Made by a program: the position numbers and the translations under genes. DNA of 64,000 nt from Prorocentrum cordatum (taxonomy: Eukaryota > Sar > Dinophyceae > Prorocentrales > Prorocentraceae): NCBI GenBank assembly GCA_963575745.1, contig CAUYUJ010003944.1, positions 1-64,000 on the forward strand, written 5' to 3'. Under the pieces are notes generated by a model that was given only the letters and a program-made list of their open reading frames with translations, made no database searches and was not told where the DNA came from. This document shows, piece after piece, positions 31,019 through 40,364 of this stretch. How positions within the stretch are numbered: position 1 is the stretch's first letter; each line of letters starts with the position of its first letter.

Positions 31019-31753
31019 TCAGGACGTCGCATGTTGGGGGTTGCACTGGGGCGGACAGTAAGGGCGACGGATAGACCAAGGGCGGGCGTTACGCGCATTC
31101 GCCCGGGAGCCTCGTCGAAGACATGGGCAATCGGAGGCTCTGGATGCATGTGCTGCTCTCCCATGGGCTACTGGGCGTCTTGTCCAAGAGGCGGGCCGGC
31201 GCATCGCCGGCACAGGTGCCAGGGGTGCTCTGGCAAGCGGAGAAGCTGTCGAAATGGGCTGGGCGCGATCTGGAGGCTTGGCCCCATGCCCAGAGGGGAT
31301 GCTGGCGCCGCGAAACCTGCGCAATGCCCCATTCACTGTACAGCGCCTCCTTGTCGCGCTTGGCCTGTGGAGTCAAGCACTGGTTGGCCGAGCACACACA
31401 CAACTCGGCTGCATGCGCGGAGCCGGCGGGAACCCGTAGAAGCAGGCCACCGCTGCCTTAGCAAAAAACTGGGCTGGAGCGGAGAAATCATGGCACGGAG
31501 CAGGGCTGCATAGAGCAGGCCCCGCATCAGTGTGAGACGCTTGGGGCCAGGAGAGTTGGCCAGCGCCCGATAAGCAGTGGGCTGCCCGTCGCGAAGGTCC
31601 TGGGGGCTGCTGGGGCACCATCTGCATAGACGCGACCACAAGCTTGAAGGCATCATCGGGCAGCTCCGTAAGACAACAGGTGTGGTCCAATATCGGGCAC
31701 TGGCGGTCCAATACAAGGCACCCGTGGCGGCGCAGGTTCATCAAGCGAGCCAT
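31019..31753 (-). pseudogene. Unrecognised coding-like region, several frames
   Basis: Successive minus-strand frames (31,753-31,373, then 31,403-31,089) read like decayed coding DNA rather than simple repeat: LTELPDDAFKLVVASMQMVP, HCLSGAGQLSWPQASH and KRDKEALYSEWGIAQV. Composition is less biased than in the surroundings. The style suggests part of a retroelement polyprotein, but I cannot name a domain. A frame change lies around 31,380-31,400. Confidence 0.35.
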
Positions 31754-32343
31754 GCGATGTATCGGCCTGCCTAGCGGCGTCTAGCGGCTTCGGGGTAACG
31801 ATGAACACCTAGACAGCGGCGCGGCTCCAACATGCAACACAACTTTTGCTTAGAATCATATCTTCTTTGTCTCCGATTATCTGGTGTAAAGCCAGATCCG
31901 CAACTACTTTCGAACCTTACCCGTGCAAGTCCAATCGACGCAGGGGTGCGGACACCCTTGGACGGGCCACATGGATGTAACTGCGCGCTGGAAACATCCC
32001 TGGACGCTGCAAGTATCAATCACATGAGGAACGACACCCGGTTGCAGCACCAATTGGAGCCGCGCAAACGAGACGACGAGGATGCAACCCCACTGGCAGC
32101 AAATCCTGAACCATCAGAGGCTACAAAGAAGTGGAAGGGAGAAGGAGGAAGAGGCATATTAATGACGAGCGAATATGAAAGTCCACAGCCCGCAAGCGGA
32201 CTACGGTGGCGCGGGCCCTGGTGGCGCGTCAAAATAATGGCTCGCCGACGTCTTCGCCGCATACGAGAGCAGGAATCCACCAGAAGCAGGGGGAAGATGA
32301 GAAGGATGACCATCCATCACCCACATGTTTCGAGAGCTCCAGG
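31754..32343. other. Anonymous DNA, no gene recognised
   Basis: Moderate GC with one long plus-strand frame that runs into the GGA tract at 32,344. Sequence such as NHMRNDTRLQHQLEPRKRDD is hydrophilic and unfamiliar. Confidence 0.4.
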
Positions 32344-32462
32344 ACAAGGAGGAGGAGGAGGAGGAGGAGGAGGAGGAGGAGGAGGAGGAACAGAAAGAGG
32401 AGGAGGAGGAGGAAGAGGAGGAGAGAGAACGTGGAAGACGAGGAGGAGGAGGAGGAGGAGGA
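32344..32462. repeat. (GGA)n microsatellite
   Basis: GGA triplets with AGA and AAC interruptions. Confidence 0.93.
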
Positions 32463-32654
32463 TGACCTTCCCTCCCTCCCCGGACTTCGAGGGCTCCAGG
32501 ACGCAGGACAGTCTGCGCCACGTCCCGTTGGTGGAGTTGTTGTCCCGCCTCGGGAGGGCGCCCTCCGATCTCCAGTGCCAAACCGTGGGCCGATGCGGAA
32601 CCCCCGTCTGCCCGATCCGTCTGGAGGGGCAGAACGGACCTCTGTGCTACGCTC

Positions 32655-32825
32655 AGGTCGGGCATGTCCTCCTACAGGCGGAATTTCGATCGAGGAGAAA
32701 TCAAAAAAAAGACTACACAAACAAATGCTCAGACATATTTTTGTAAAATGCTCCAAACATCGTACCCAGACAATCTTAAACATATGCTTGACTGTTCCTC
32801 CTGTGGAGGGACGTGTCCGACTGAA
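32655..32825. mobile_element. GGTCGGGCATG-TIR element, 170 bp
   Basis: Left end AGGTCGGGCATGTCCTCCTA with CAGGCGGAATTTCG, right end TCCTCCTGTGGAGGGACGTG with TCCGACT. AT-rich interior with AAACAAATGCTCAGACATAT. Confidence 0.88.
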
Positions 32826-32890
32826 CGCTGCGCCGCCGCTGGGAGCCCGGCAGCGTGCTGCTCCGTCGCTCAACTGTCCGAAGACCCAGG

Positions 32891-33115
32891 CCCCCCCCCC
32901 CCTCGGGCCGTGACCACAAAACATCACGACGGAGGCTTCTCGCCATCTTCGGCCTCCACGGGGGCCCCCAACGGGCCTCGCGGGGCCGTCCAGATCAGAC
33001 CCGGGATGAAAAACCGCCCCCCCCCTCGGGCCGTGACCCAACGAAACATCACGACGGAGGCTCTTCGCCATTCTTCGGCCTCCACGGGGGTTCCCCACCG
33101 GGCCTCGCGGGGCCG
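32891..33115 (+). repeat. Tandem duplication of about 100 bp
   Basis: Two units (32,891-32,989 and 33,019-33,115) share CCCCTCGGGCCGTGACC, AACATCACGACGGAGGC, TTCGGCCTCCACGGGGG and GGGCCTCGCGGGGCCGTC. Confidence 0.9.
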
Positions 33116-33117
33116 TC

Positions 33118-33229
33118 AATGGAGGCCTCCTTGATGGGGCCCCCTCCTCCTCCTCCTCCTCCTCCTCCTCCTCCTCCTCCTCCTCCTCCTCCTCCTCTGC
33201 ATAACTAGAGGCCTCCTTGATGGGGCCCG
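33118..33229. repeat. (CCT)n microsatellite between copies of a 21-bp word
   Basis: GAGGCCTCCTTGATGGGGCC occurs at about 33,121 and again at about 33,209, on either side of a pure TCC run (33,145-33,197) and TGCATAACTA. Confidence 0.85.
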
Positions 33230-33234
33230 AGTAG

Positions 33235-33405
33235 ATGGGATCGGAGGATCGCGCGACATCGCCGATGCATCGTCGATACATCGGCGATGCCTCGGCGCTG
33301 CACCGGCGATGCATCGTCGACGTGGGCGATGCATCGGCGACGTCAACGTGAAGCAAATCGGGCCGCATCGCCGATGCATCGTCGATGCAGCACGATCCTT
33401 CGACC
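33235..33405. repeat. CGATGCATCG palindromic repeat cluster
   Basis: Repeated GCCGATGCATCG, CATCGGCGATGC and GTCGATGCAG words over 170 bp, each partly self-complementary, so both strands carry the same motif. No coding sense. Confidence 0.75.
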
Positions 33406-34059
33406 CCATCTGCTCCGACCCCATTTGGGAGGCCTAGAGTCAAGATAAGACTCCGGCTGAAAAACCAGTCCCGGGGGTCGACGCTGCGAAAAAATCGGGA
33501 CGTCGGGGGTCTGGCGAGCTGGTGCGTCGTCGGCAGTTCCACGCGCTGATGGCCCCCCCCCAACCTCGGACAGACCCCCGACGCCGCGATCTGTTCATGG
33601 AGTCGAGCCCCCGGAGGTCTCGACCCAGTCCCCGCGGCCCGCTCTTCCTCCCGAATCGCTCTGTTGACGGTCCCGACCTTCCGCCGCAGCTCACGCGGGC
33701 TGTCAGCGCGGCACGCCACGCTGGAGACGAGGGCGCTCACGCGCGTCCTGACGCGGGCAGCTTGCGCGCCAATGTCGGGAAGACGACTCCGTTCTTTGCG
33801 TCGATCACTTTGATTAGCAATAAAGGGACCCCTAACAATTTGGGAGGGGACTTAAGTTAGGAAGGCCAACCACATTAGGGATAGGGGATATGTTCGGAAG
33901 GTGTGTCAGAACAAACCACCCAGATCTAATCCCTGATGCGAGGACGGGAACTTACGTGAGGCCACGTCTTCACTGTGGTATTAGAGTTCGGGGTTCTTCT
34001 GTTCTCGATGACACTTGGCACTGCCTGCCCCTGCGAGGAAGAAGAAGGACAATACTTTG
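33406..34059. other. Anonymous DNA with a fragment of the 306-bp block
   Basis: Around 33,595-33,670, GAGTCGAGCCCCCGGAGGTC with TCGACCC and ATCGCTCTGTTGACGGTCCC resemble the region just upstream of and within 18,940-19,020. Otherwise nothing is recognised. Confidence 0.4.
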
Positions 34060-34245
34060 AAGAGAAGGAGGCGGAGGAGGAGCAAGAGGAAGAGGAGGCG
34101 GAGAAAGAGGATCAAGAAGAGGAGACTGAGGAGGAGGAGGAGGAGGAGGAGCAAGAAGAGGAGGAGGAGGATGAGGAGGAGGAGGAGGAGCAAGGAGGAG
34201 GAGGAGGAGGAGCAGGAGGAGGAGCAGGAGGAGGACGGCGGTGTG
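34060..34245. repeat. (GGA/AGA)n microsatellite
   Basis: GGA and AGA triplets with AGC interruptions. Confidence 0.9.
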
Positions 34246-34312
34246 TCGCTGATGTTGCCCTGGCTCCCCCAGATGGTCCCCAGAGCGCGGAGCGCGAGAC
34301 CCCCGCCGACTC

Positions 34313-34475
34313 TTAGGTCGGGAATTCCCTCCTACAGGCGAATTTTGGAAGACAAATAAAAGAACAAATACGAAAAACAAAATGCCAAATAAGCAAACAC
34401 TATCGACACATCGCCCCAAAACTATTTTTAAACAACTTTTGAGTCTTCCCCCTGTAGAGGGACATGCCCGATTTA
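34313..34475. mobile_element. GGTCGGGCATG-TIR element, 163 bp
   Basis: Left end TTAGGTCGGGAATTCCCTCC with TACAGGCGAA, right end CCCTGTAGAGGGACATGCCC with GATTTA. AT-rich interior. Confidence 0.85.
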
Positions 34476-34539
34476 TAATGGGCAAGTTTTCCACCCCTAC
34501 TACCAAATGAAGGACGGGGAAGAAGAGAGGATGAGGTCC

Positions 34540-34628
34540 ACCTCCTCCTCCTCCTCCTCCTCCTCCTCCTCCTCCTCCTCCTCCTCCTCCTCCTCCTCCT
34601 CCTCCTCCTCCTCCTCCTCCTCCCTCCT
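34540..34628. repeat. (TCC)n microsatellite
   Basis: Almost pure TCC, about 28 triplets. Confidence 0.97.
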
Positions 34629-34759
34629 CCACAATTACTCAATCTGAATACTACTCTCCCTCTTCCCCTGTTGACGGCCTGGGAGTGTCCGACCCCCCCC
34701 GCGTATTGTTTTTTACACACAGGTTTCCCCGGAGTTGGGTTTTCGCCTGCATTTGTTTT

Positions 34760-34985
34760 CCAAAATGCTGCTCTCGCTGAGGCGCCGGCCTCATTTTCGG
34801 GCCCCGCTCGTTCCGGATCGTGCTCCCGCTGCAGTGCTGGCCTCATTTCCGTGCTTCCGCTCGTTCCGAATCGTGCTCCCGCTGCAGCGCTGGCCTCATT
34901 TCAGCGCTTCCGCTCGTTTCGACTCCTGCTCCCGCTGCAGCGCTGGCGTCATTTCCCGTGCCATGCCACGGCATGCACTGCAATG
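34760..34985 (-). repeat. 54-bp minisatellite, inverted copy of 17,300-17,860
   Basis: On the minus strand, about four units built on GCTGCAGCGGGAGCACGATT plus CGGAACGAGCGGAAGC, bordered by GCCGTGGCATGG on one side and AGAGCAGCATTTTGGAAAAC on the other, as in the 17-kb copies. Confidence 0.88.
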
Positions 34986-35393
34986 CTAGGTTGATACTAC
35001 GATTTGCGGTGCTCTTCTACGCCATGCAATGCCGTGCTCTACAATGCATCGCGTACCCATCATTGCCCTGCTCGACATCCGACTGAGCGAGTAGAGAGGG
35101 GATCTGCGCCATGGTAAGGGATGGGAGGGAGGGGTAGGATGTCAGATATGACGCGAGCGCACCTAGCTTGTCCCCCTCCCCCTCCCCCTCCCCCTCCCAC
35201 TCCTCCCTCTCCTATGGTAGTGGTGGTGGAAAATGGGCCCATCAACTTACGCCGACTCACGGCCCGACCGCCCGCCCCGGATGCCGGGGACCCCCTCCTC
35301 GGCGGGCTGGGCGGGGCAGCGGCCAGACCGAGCCCCAACCAACGGATCGGGGCCCTCTCCCCAACAGCACGCCAGAGTGACCCTTGAGGGGGC
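34986..35393. other. Anonymous DNA, nothing seen
   Basis: Short interval with CCCTCC-type repeats at 35,172-35,205 and a region at 35,105-35,170 (GGGATGGGAGGGAGGGGTAG, TCAGATATGACGCGAGCGCA) that is inverted relative to 16,980-17,045. Confidence 0.4.
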
Positions 35394-35717
35394 GTGGGAC
35401 CTGGTTTAGTGATGCGTACTGGGGGACGCCCCCCAAGCCCCGTTCCACTAACCAGAACTGCCGTCACCCGAAAAACACCAGCTACGGCAGACACGGTTGA
35501 GTGATTCTGGCCAATTTAGGAGCTCCGGGGCCCTACCACTAACTGGGTCCCCTTACCTGGGGTCCTGGCCAGAAGTAGGGCCCCAGAGCCCCTAAATTTG
35601 CCAGAATCACTCAACCAAGTCTGCCGTAGTTGGTGTTTTTCGGGTGACGGCAGTTCTGGGTAGTGGAACGGGGCCTGGGGGGCGCCCCCAAGTACACATC
35701 ACTAAACCAGGTCCCAC
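35394..35717. mobile_element. Foldback element with arms of about 143 bp
   Basis: The left arm starts GTGGGACCTGGTTTAGTGAT and runs to GGGGCCCTA (35,536). The right arm (35,576-35,717) is its reverse complement with scattered differences: both contain CAGAACTGCCGTCACCCG, AAAAACACCA and GGTTGAGTGATTCTGGC when read in the same sense. The loop is about 39 bp. No ORF, so it is a MITE or foldback transposon. Confidence 0.9.
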
Positions 35718-35748
35718 TAAACCCACTTCTGCCAACGCCCGAATGGCG

Positions 35749-35899
35749 GCGCGTACAAAGGGGGGATGGAGGGAGGCGGGAGGGCTTCTTCGAAAATGGC
35801 TGCTTCTCAGAAGGCGCCGGCCTTGCATCTACGGAGAAGGCCCGCACCTTCTAAGAAACGAGGGTGCGTCTAAGAAGCCCTCCCTCCTGCCCCCGGCGT
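35749..35899. mobile_element. CTTCTTAGAAGG hairpin element, 150 bp
   Basis: CGCGTACAAAGGGGGGATGG start, GGGCTTCTTCGAAAATGGCTG and CTTCTCAGAAGGCGCCGGCC, mirrored by CGCACCTTCTAAGAAACGAGG and GTGCGTCTAAGAAGCCC. It begins about 30 bp after the foldback element ends. Confidence 0.78.
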
Positions 35900-35904
35900 A
35901 GATG

Positions 35905-36150
35905 TTTTTCGCCCAGGTTGGTTTTCGTCTGGTTCGTTTCGCAGGGTTTGCTTTCGCCCAGTTGGTTTTCGCCCGGTTGACTTTCGCCCAGGTTGGCTTT
36001 TGCCCAGGTTGGCTTTCGCCCGGGTTGGCGTTCGCCCGGGTTGTCTTCGCCCGAATTGGCTTTCGCCAGGGTTGGCTTTCGCCCGGGCTGGCTTTCAAGG
36101 TTAGCTTTCGCCCGGGTTGGTGTTTCGCCTGGGATGGTTTTCGCATGGGT
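35905..36150 (+). repeat. 16-bp tandem repeat (GTTGGCTTTCGCCCGG)
   Basis: About 15 units of 14-17 bp. The period is not a multiple of three, so the repetitive Phe/Ala/Arg/Pro frame arises by chance. Confidence 0.9.
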
Positions 36151-36419
36151 TCGTTTCCGCCCTCCTCTTCCTCCTCTCCTCCTCCCGCTCCTGTCCTTTT
36201 ATGCTGGTGCTGTTTCCTCCTCTCCTCCTCTGGCACCTCTTGCCCGCGGCTGGTTGGCTGGAGCTCCGCTGCGTTCCCGCAGCAGCACTGGAAATATACC
36301 CCCCCACCTTCTTCCCAGACGGCCTGACCTACACATGCACACCGCCCTTGCTCAGTCAGTGCTGCGTGCCCCCCTGGCAAAGCCAGACCCGTGCTCACTC
36401 GAGCGCGCCCAACACTTTA
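36151..36419. other. Spacer, nothing seen
   Basis: C/T-rich to mixed sequence between the 16-bp array and the satellite. Confidence 0.4.
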
Positions 36420-37545
36420 GTGTCCCGCCCGCCCGACCCGGCCCGCCCGTCAGGGTCCGCCCGACCCGGCCCGACCCGTCCCGACCCGTCCCGCCCGTCA
36501 GGGCCCGCCTGCCAGACCCGACCCGCCCGTTAGCGTGCACGCGCGCTCGCTCCGGCGCGCACCACAGGTCCCGCCCGCCCGACCCGACCCGCCCGATAGG
36601 GTCCGCCCGACGCGACCCGGCCCGCCCCGCCCATTTGGGTCCGCCCGCCCGACCCGACCCGCCCGTCAGGGTTCACGCGTCGGCGCGCCCCGCACTTTAG
36701 TGTCCCGCCTGACTGGCCCGCCCCGCCCGCTAGGGTCCGCCCGACCCGACCCGACCCGTCCCGCCCGTTAGGGTCAGCCTGCCCGACCCAAACCGCCGGT
36801 TAGGGTTCACGCGTGCTCGCTCCGGCGCGCCCCACACTTTCCTGTCCCGCCTGACTGGCCCGGCCCGCCCGCTAGGGTCCGCCAGCCCGCCACGCCAGCC
36901 CGTTAGGGTCCGCCCGTCAGGGTCAGCCTGCCCGACCCAAACCGCCCGTTAGGGTTCACGCGTGCTCGCTCCAGCGCCCCCCATATTTTGATGTCTTGCC
37001 TGCCCGACCCGACCCGCCCGTTAGGGTCCGCCCGGCCCGACCCGACCTGCCCCGCCCATCAGGGTCGGCCTGCGCGACCCGACCCGCCCGTTAGGGTTCA
37101 CGCGTGCTCGCTCCGGCGCGCCCCACACTTTAGGGTCCCGCCCTCCCGACCCGACCCGCCCGTCAGGGCCCGCCCGACCCGACCCGACCCGACCCGTCCC
37201 GCCGGCCCGTCAGGGCCCGCCCGACCCGACCCGACCCGCCCCGCCCGTCAGGGTCCGCCTGCCAGACCCGACCCGCCCGCTAGCATTTACGCGCGCTCGC
37301 TCCAGCGCGCCCCGCACTGTAGGGTCCCGCCCGCCCGACCCGACCCGCCCGTTAGGGTCCGCCCGACGCGACCCGACCCGCCCCGCCCATTTGGGTCCGC
37401 CCGCTCGACCCGACCCGCCCGTTAGGCTTCGTGCGTGCTTGCTCCGGCGCGCCCCGCACTTTAGTGTCTCGCCTGCCTGGCCCGCTCCGCCCGCTAGGGT
37501 CCGCCCGGCCCGACCCGACCCGCTCCGCCCGCTAGGGTTCGCGCG
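36420..37545 (+). repeat. GC-rich satellite, units of about 140 bp
   Basis: Each unit has GCGCGCCCCACACTTTAGGG, then CCCGCCCGCCCGACCCGACC, then one or two CCCGTTAGGGTCCGCC blocks, ending CGTTAGGGTTCACGCGTGC. The CACTTTAG landmark recurs near 36,414, 36,691, 36,832, 37,122, 37,311 and 37,455, with units of 130-190 bp. It resumes after the LINE at 40,365. Confidence 0.9.
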
Positions 37546-37554
37546 TGCGTGGGT

Positions 37555-38460
37555 CGCGAAGCTCCTCGAAGCAGCGGAGCGCCTAGGCCGATGGCCCGAC
37601 GAACTCTGCCAGCCATAGGGCCAGCTGCTGCCTAAGGCTGGCGACGGCGGGCCCGTGGACCGCCGTCCAATCTGGCTTCTCCCCATGCTGCGCCGCGCAT
37701 GGGCTGCAGGGCGGGCGCAGTTGTTTGCGCGATGGCGCTCGGCGTGGGGCGACGGCGACGGCAACGTCGGGGCCGAGGAGCTCGCGTGGGACCTCGCACT
37801 GGAGCTCGAGGCCGCGGAGGCCGCGGGCGAGGCCATCTACGGCAGCGCCCTGGACTGGAGGAAGGTTTTCGAGACCGCGTTGGCCTGCAGCTCCTGAAGC
37901 GGGCGCTGACTCGCGCAGGCGTCTCTGATTGGCTGCGCGAGCCTCTGCTTGCCACCTACGCGGCGCCTCGTCGGTTGCGCGTCGATGGTGCCCTTGGCTT
38001 GCCGTGGGCGCCTACCGGCGGCGTCCTTCCTGGCTGCGCGCTGGCCGTCTTCGCGCTGAACCTCTTGGTCCGACCGTGGCACCAGCGCACCAGGCGCGTG
38101 CGCGATGGTCTGCGGCGCCGCGTGTACGATGACGACCTCACGCTGTGGGCGCGTGGCGACCCCGACGAGACCGCCGAGGCCGTCGCAGAGGCCCTGCGGA
38201 TCACCCGGGCCGACGAGGGCGACATGGATGAGCGGCTGCATGAGGTCAAGAGCAAGCAGTTCGCCAACAAGGCGTCGCTGCAGCGGTGGCTCCAGCGACA
38301 GATGCCATCGATCTCCGCTGGTACCGAAATCCGTGACCTCGGGGTGGTCGCGGTGGCCGGCAAGCAGCGGAAGCACCCCGTGACTGCGGCGAGGGTGCAG
38401 CTGGCGCGCGGCCGGTGCGCCCTTCCGCTGGCGCTGTCTGATGGGCGCTGCCCCTGGCAC
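37555..38460 (+). pseudogene. LINE reverse transcriptase, frameshifted
   Basis: The first frame gives RWPDELCQP, a stop at 37,617, then LLPKAGDGGPVDRRPIWLLP (finger region) and SALDWRKVFE, the motif A carrying the first catalytic Asp. It stops at 37,895. The next frame continues with LLKRALTRAGVSDW, TYAAPRRLRVDG, GGVLPGCALAVF (motif B-like) and RRRVYDDDLTLW, the catalytic box at 38,125-38,136. The box reads YDDD where family members usually read YVDD, a one-base change that keeps the two Asp residues. A frameshift around 37,890 joins the parts. Not functional as it stands. Confidence 0.85.
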
Positions 38461-38474
38461 GGCCGCGGGCGCCT

Positions 38475-39085
38475 ATGGGTCGTCCTGCGGGCAAGATCAT
38501 GTTCGGCGTGCTCGGCCCCACCTGGCGCCTGGGCCCCAAAGCGGCGGTGGCCCTCGCGCCGGTGCTGCGGGCCGCGCGGGCGCTTCGATCTGGCCAGCTC
38601 GACCTCGCCCTGTGGCGCAGCGCGGCCGCGGCTGTCCACGCGGGGGCCGGGCGCGCCATCGGGCCCGTTGCCGCCGCGCTGCGCAGCATGCGCGAGCTGG
38701 GGCTGGGAGGCGACGTGGAGTGCTGGGGCGGCGTGCCGACGACGCCTGGCGGCTGGCGCCCCGCTGACCGGCCGCGGAAAGCAACCGAGCGCGTCGTCCT
38801 CGCGGCGCGGGCCCGTGCCGAATGCCACAAGGTCGCGGTCCGCCGGCCGCGCTACGCCCACCTGGCCGACGGCGTGGGCCGCTGGGCGACGCGACGTTTC
38901 CTCGTGTCTGGCGCGCTCGAGGCCGACGCCGCCGGAGTGCTGCGCAGCGTCCTATGTGGCAGCGTGGTCACGGAATCCGTCGCGACGAAGTGGAACGGTC
39001 GCTCGGCGACTTGCCCGCGCTGCGGCCTGGCCCTAGAGGACCGCGAGCGAGCACCGCTTCTGGGCGTGTCCAGCGTGGGAGGGCA
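38475..39085 (+). pseudogene. LINE post-RT linker and Cys knuckle
   Basis: The frame from 38,475 (GPTWRLGPKAAVALAPVLRA) to 39,050 ends near ATCPRCGLALEDRER. The next residues of the expected C-x2-C...H-x-C knuckle appear in another frame (HRFWACPAWEGKRR), showing a frameshift near 39,045. This region follows the RT in the same order as in intact dinoflagellate LINEs. Confidence 0.7.
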
Positions 39086-39299
39086 AGCGGCGCGCGGCGT
39101 TGGCCGCCGCCTTCACCTCCTCGGGCGCTCTGTCCCCCGAGGTATAGCAGCCTTTCGCCAGGAGCTGCCGGTTGGGGTCGCCACCACGGGGGCATTGGCC
39201 ATGCCGCCACGCCTTGCTGCCCTCGCCGACGCCGCCAGCAACGAGGACCCGAGGTTCCCGCCGCAGGCCGAACTGCAGCCCATCGCGCCCCGCCGCACT

Positions 39300-39690
39300 G
39301 TCTGAAGCGACGGCGCCTGCATCCATCCGACGGACCTCCTGCTGGCGCGCGCGGCGCGGGGTCTACGCTGCGCAGGCTCCGGCGAGCCCAACCTCGGAGG
39401 CCCGGTCGACGGGGTGCAGACTGCCCAGCTCGCCGAGGTGGCGGCTGTGGTCGCGGGCGCGCGCGCTGTCGGCGATCCCATCGACCTTGCCTCTGACAGC
39501 GAGTACGTCGTTCGGTCCTGCGCGCAGTCGCGGACGGCGCGGACGCGCGGGAATGGGAGCACGGCGACCTCTGGCAGCAGGCGGAGGATGCCATCCGCAG
39601 CGGAGGGCTGAGGGCCCGCTGGGCCCCCGCGCACCCGCGCACCTGACGGCAGCGGAGGCCCGCGAGCGCGGGATGGACTAGCGGGACCGC
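39300..39690 (+). pseudogene. LINE RNase H domain, interrupted
   Basis: The plus strand reads DGACIHPTDLLLARAARGLR, then TAQLAEVAAVVAGARAV (catalytic Glu) and DLASDSEYVVRSC (catalytic Asp), typical of type I RNase H in LINEs. The end of the domain (GGLRARWAPAHPRT) lies in a different frame and meets a stop at about 39,643. It is separated from the linker by frameshifts and a stop near 39,145. Confidence 0.75.
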
Positions 39691-39885
39691 CTTGGCAACG
39701 CGGCGGCCGACGGCAACGCTGGCGCGGCCGCCGCGCAGCGGGCCCCGCCTCAGGCAGCGGTGGCAGCGCGCCGACCGGAGCTTGAGCAGCTGAAGGCAGC
39801 GCAGCGCGTGCTCGCAGCCACGCAGCTGGCTGCCATGGCAGCGGCGCCGCCCGCCGCCCGCAGCAGGCCGCGCGACTGACGCAGC

Positions 39886-40289
39886 GTGCGCCGCGGGGCT
39901 CGGGCTCGCGCGGGCTCCGCGCCGCCGGGCGCCACCGCCCCTGCTGGGCGCGCGCCCCTGCCAGCGGCGCCGTCGCCGCCGCCGCGGCGCTGCGGCGGAG
40001 ACGACCCCGGCCGCCCCGGCGCCAGGCTCGCCGCCTTCTTCGCAGGGCGGTCGTGGCTGCCGCACGCCCTCACGCAGGGGCCGGGCCACGCCACCTGTCT
40101 CCGCTGTGGCGCCAGCGCAGCGACGCCGGCGGAGGCGCTCGGGGGTGCGTGCCCAGGCTGGAGGGAGCGGCTGCCGGTGCGGGGGCCCTGCTCCTGCTGC
40201 ATGACGTGCGCTACGCGGGGGGCAGCGTATCCGAATTCGCGGCGCTAGCGGCGCGGCGTATCGCGCAGCTCCCCAAGGTGCCCGACTGA
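39886..40289 (+). pseudogene. LINE C-terminal region with Cys motif
   Basis: Frames in this GC-rich stretch include LPHALTQGPGHATCLRCGAS and GACPGWRERLPVRG, resembling the Cys-containing C terminus that follows RNase H in this LINE group. It ends at the TGA at 40,287-40,289, inside the hairpin. Confidence 0.55.
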
Positions 40290-40300
40290 GTCGGGCACCT
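40276..40300 (+). other. LINE 3' hairpin
   Basis: AGGTGCCCGACT-G-AGTCGGGCACCT is a perfect 12-bp inverted repeat about 50 bp before the A-run. In several LINE clades a 3' stem-loop is what the RT recognises, so a template role is likely but inferred. Confidence 0.8.
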
Positions 40301-40349
40301 CTTCGGGGCGCTTGCGGCAGAGCTTGTCGCCCGACCATGCTCGTCAAAC

Positions 40350-40359
40350 AAAAAAAAAA
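40350..40359 (+). other. A-run at the LINE 3' end
   Basis: Ten A residues (preceded by CAAAC) mark the 3' junction. Satellite sequence (CACACTTTAGCGTCTCGCCC) begins within 10 bp. Confidence 0.8.
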
Positions 40360-40364
40360 GTGAC

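Larger units (their letters stand above)
37546..40359 (+). mobile_element. 5'-truncated LINE inserted in the satellite
   Basis: A non-LTR retroelement with reverse transcriptase, a linker with a Cys-rich knuckle, RNase H and a C-terminal Cys motif, broken by frameshifts and stops. It ends with a 12-bp-stem hairpin (40,276-40,300) and an A-run (40,350-40,359). The same satellite flanks both ends. No endonuclease is present at the 5' end, as expected for truncation during target-primed integration. A clean target duplication was not identified. Confidence 0.85.

Noticed and set aside
35902-36327. A repetitive Phe/Arg/Pro protein (AFARVGFRPGW repeats)
   Set aside because: The 16-bp DNA period is not a multiple of three, so the peptide periodicity is incidental.
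36420-37545. A CRISPR-like array
   Set aside because: There are no constant repeats with variable spacers. It is a diverging satellite of about 140 bp with internal CCCGA runs in a eukaryotic context.
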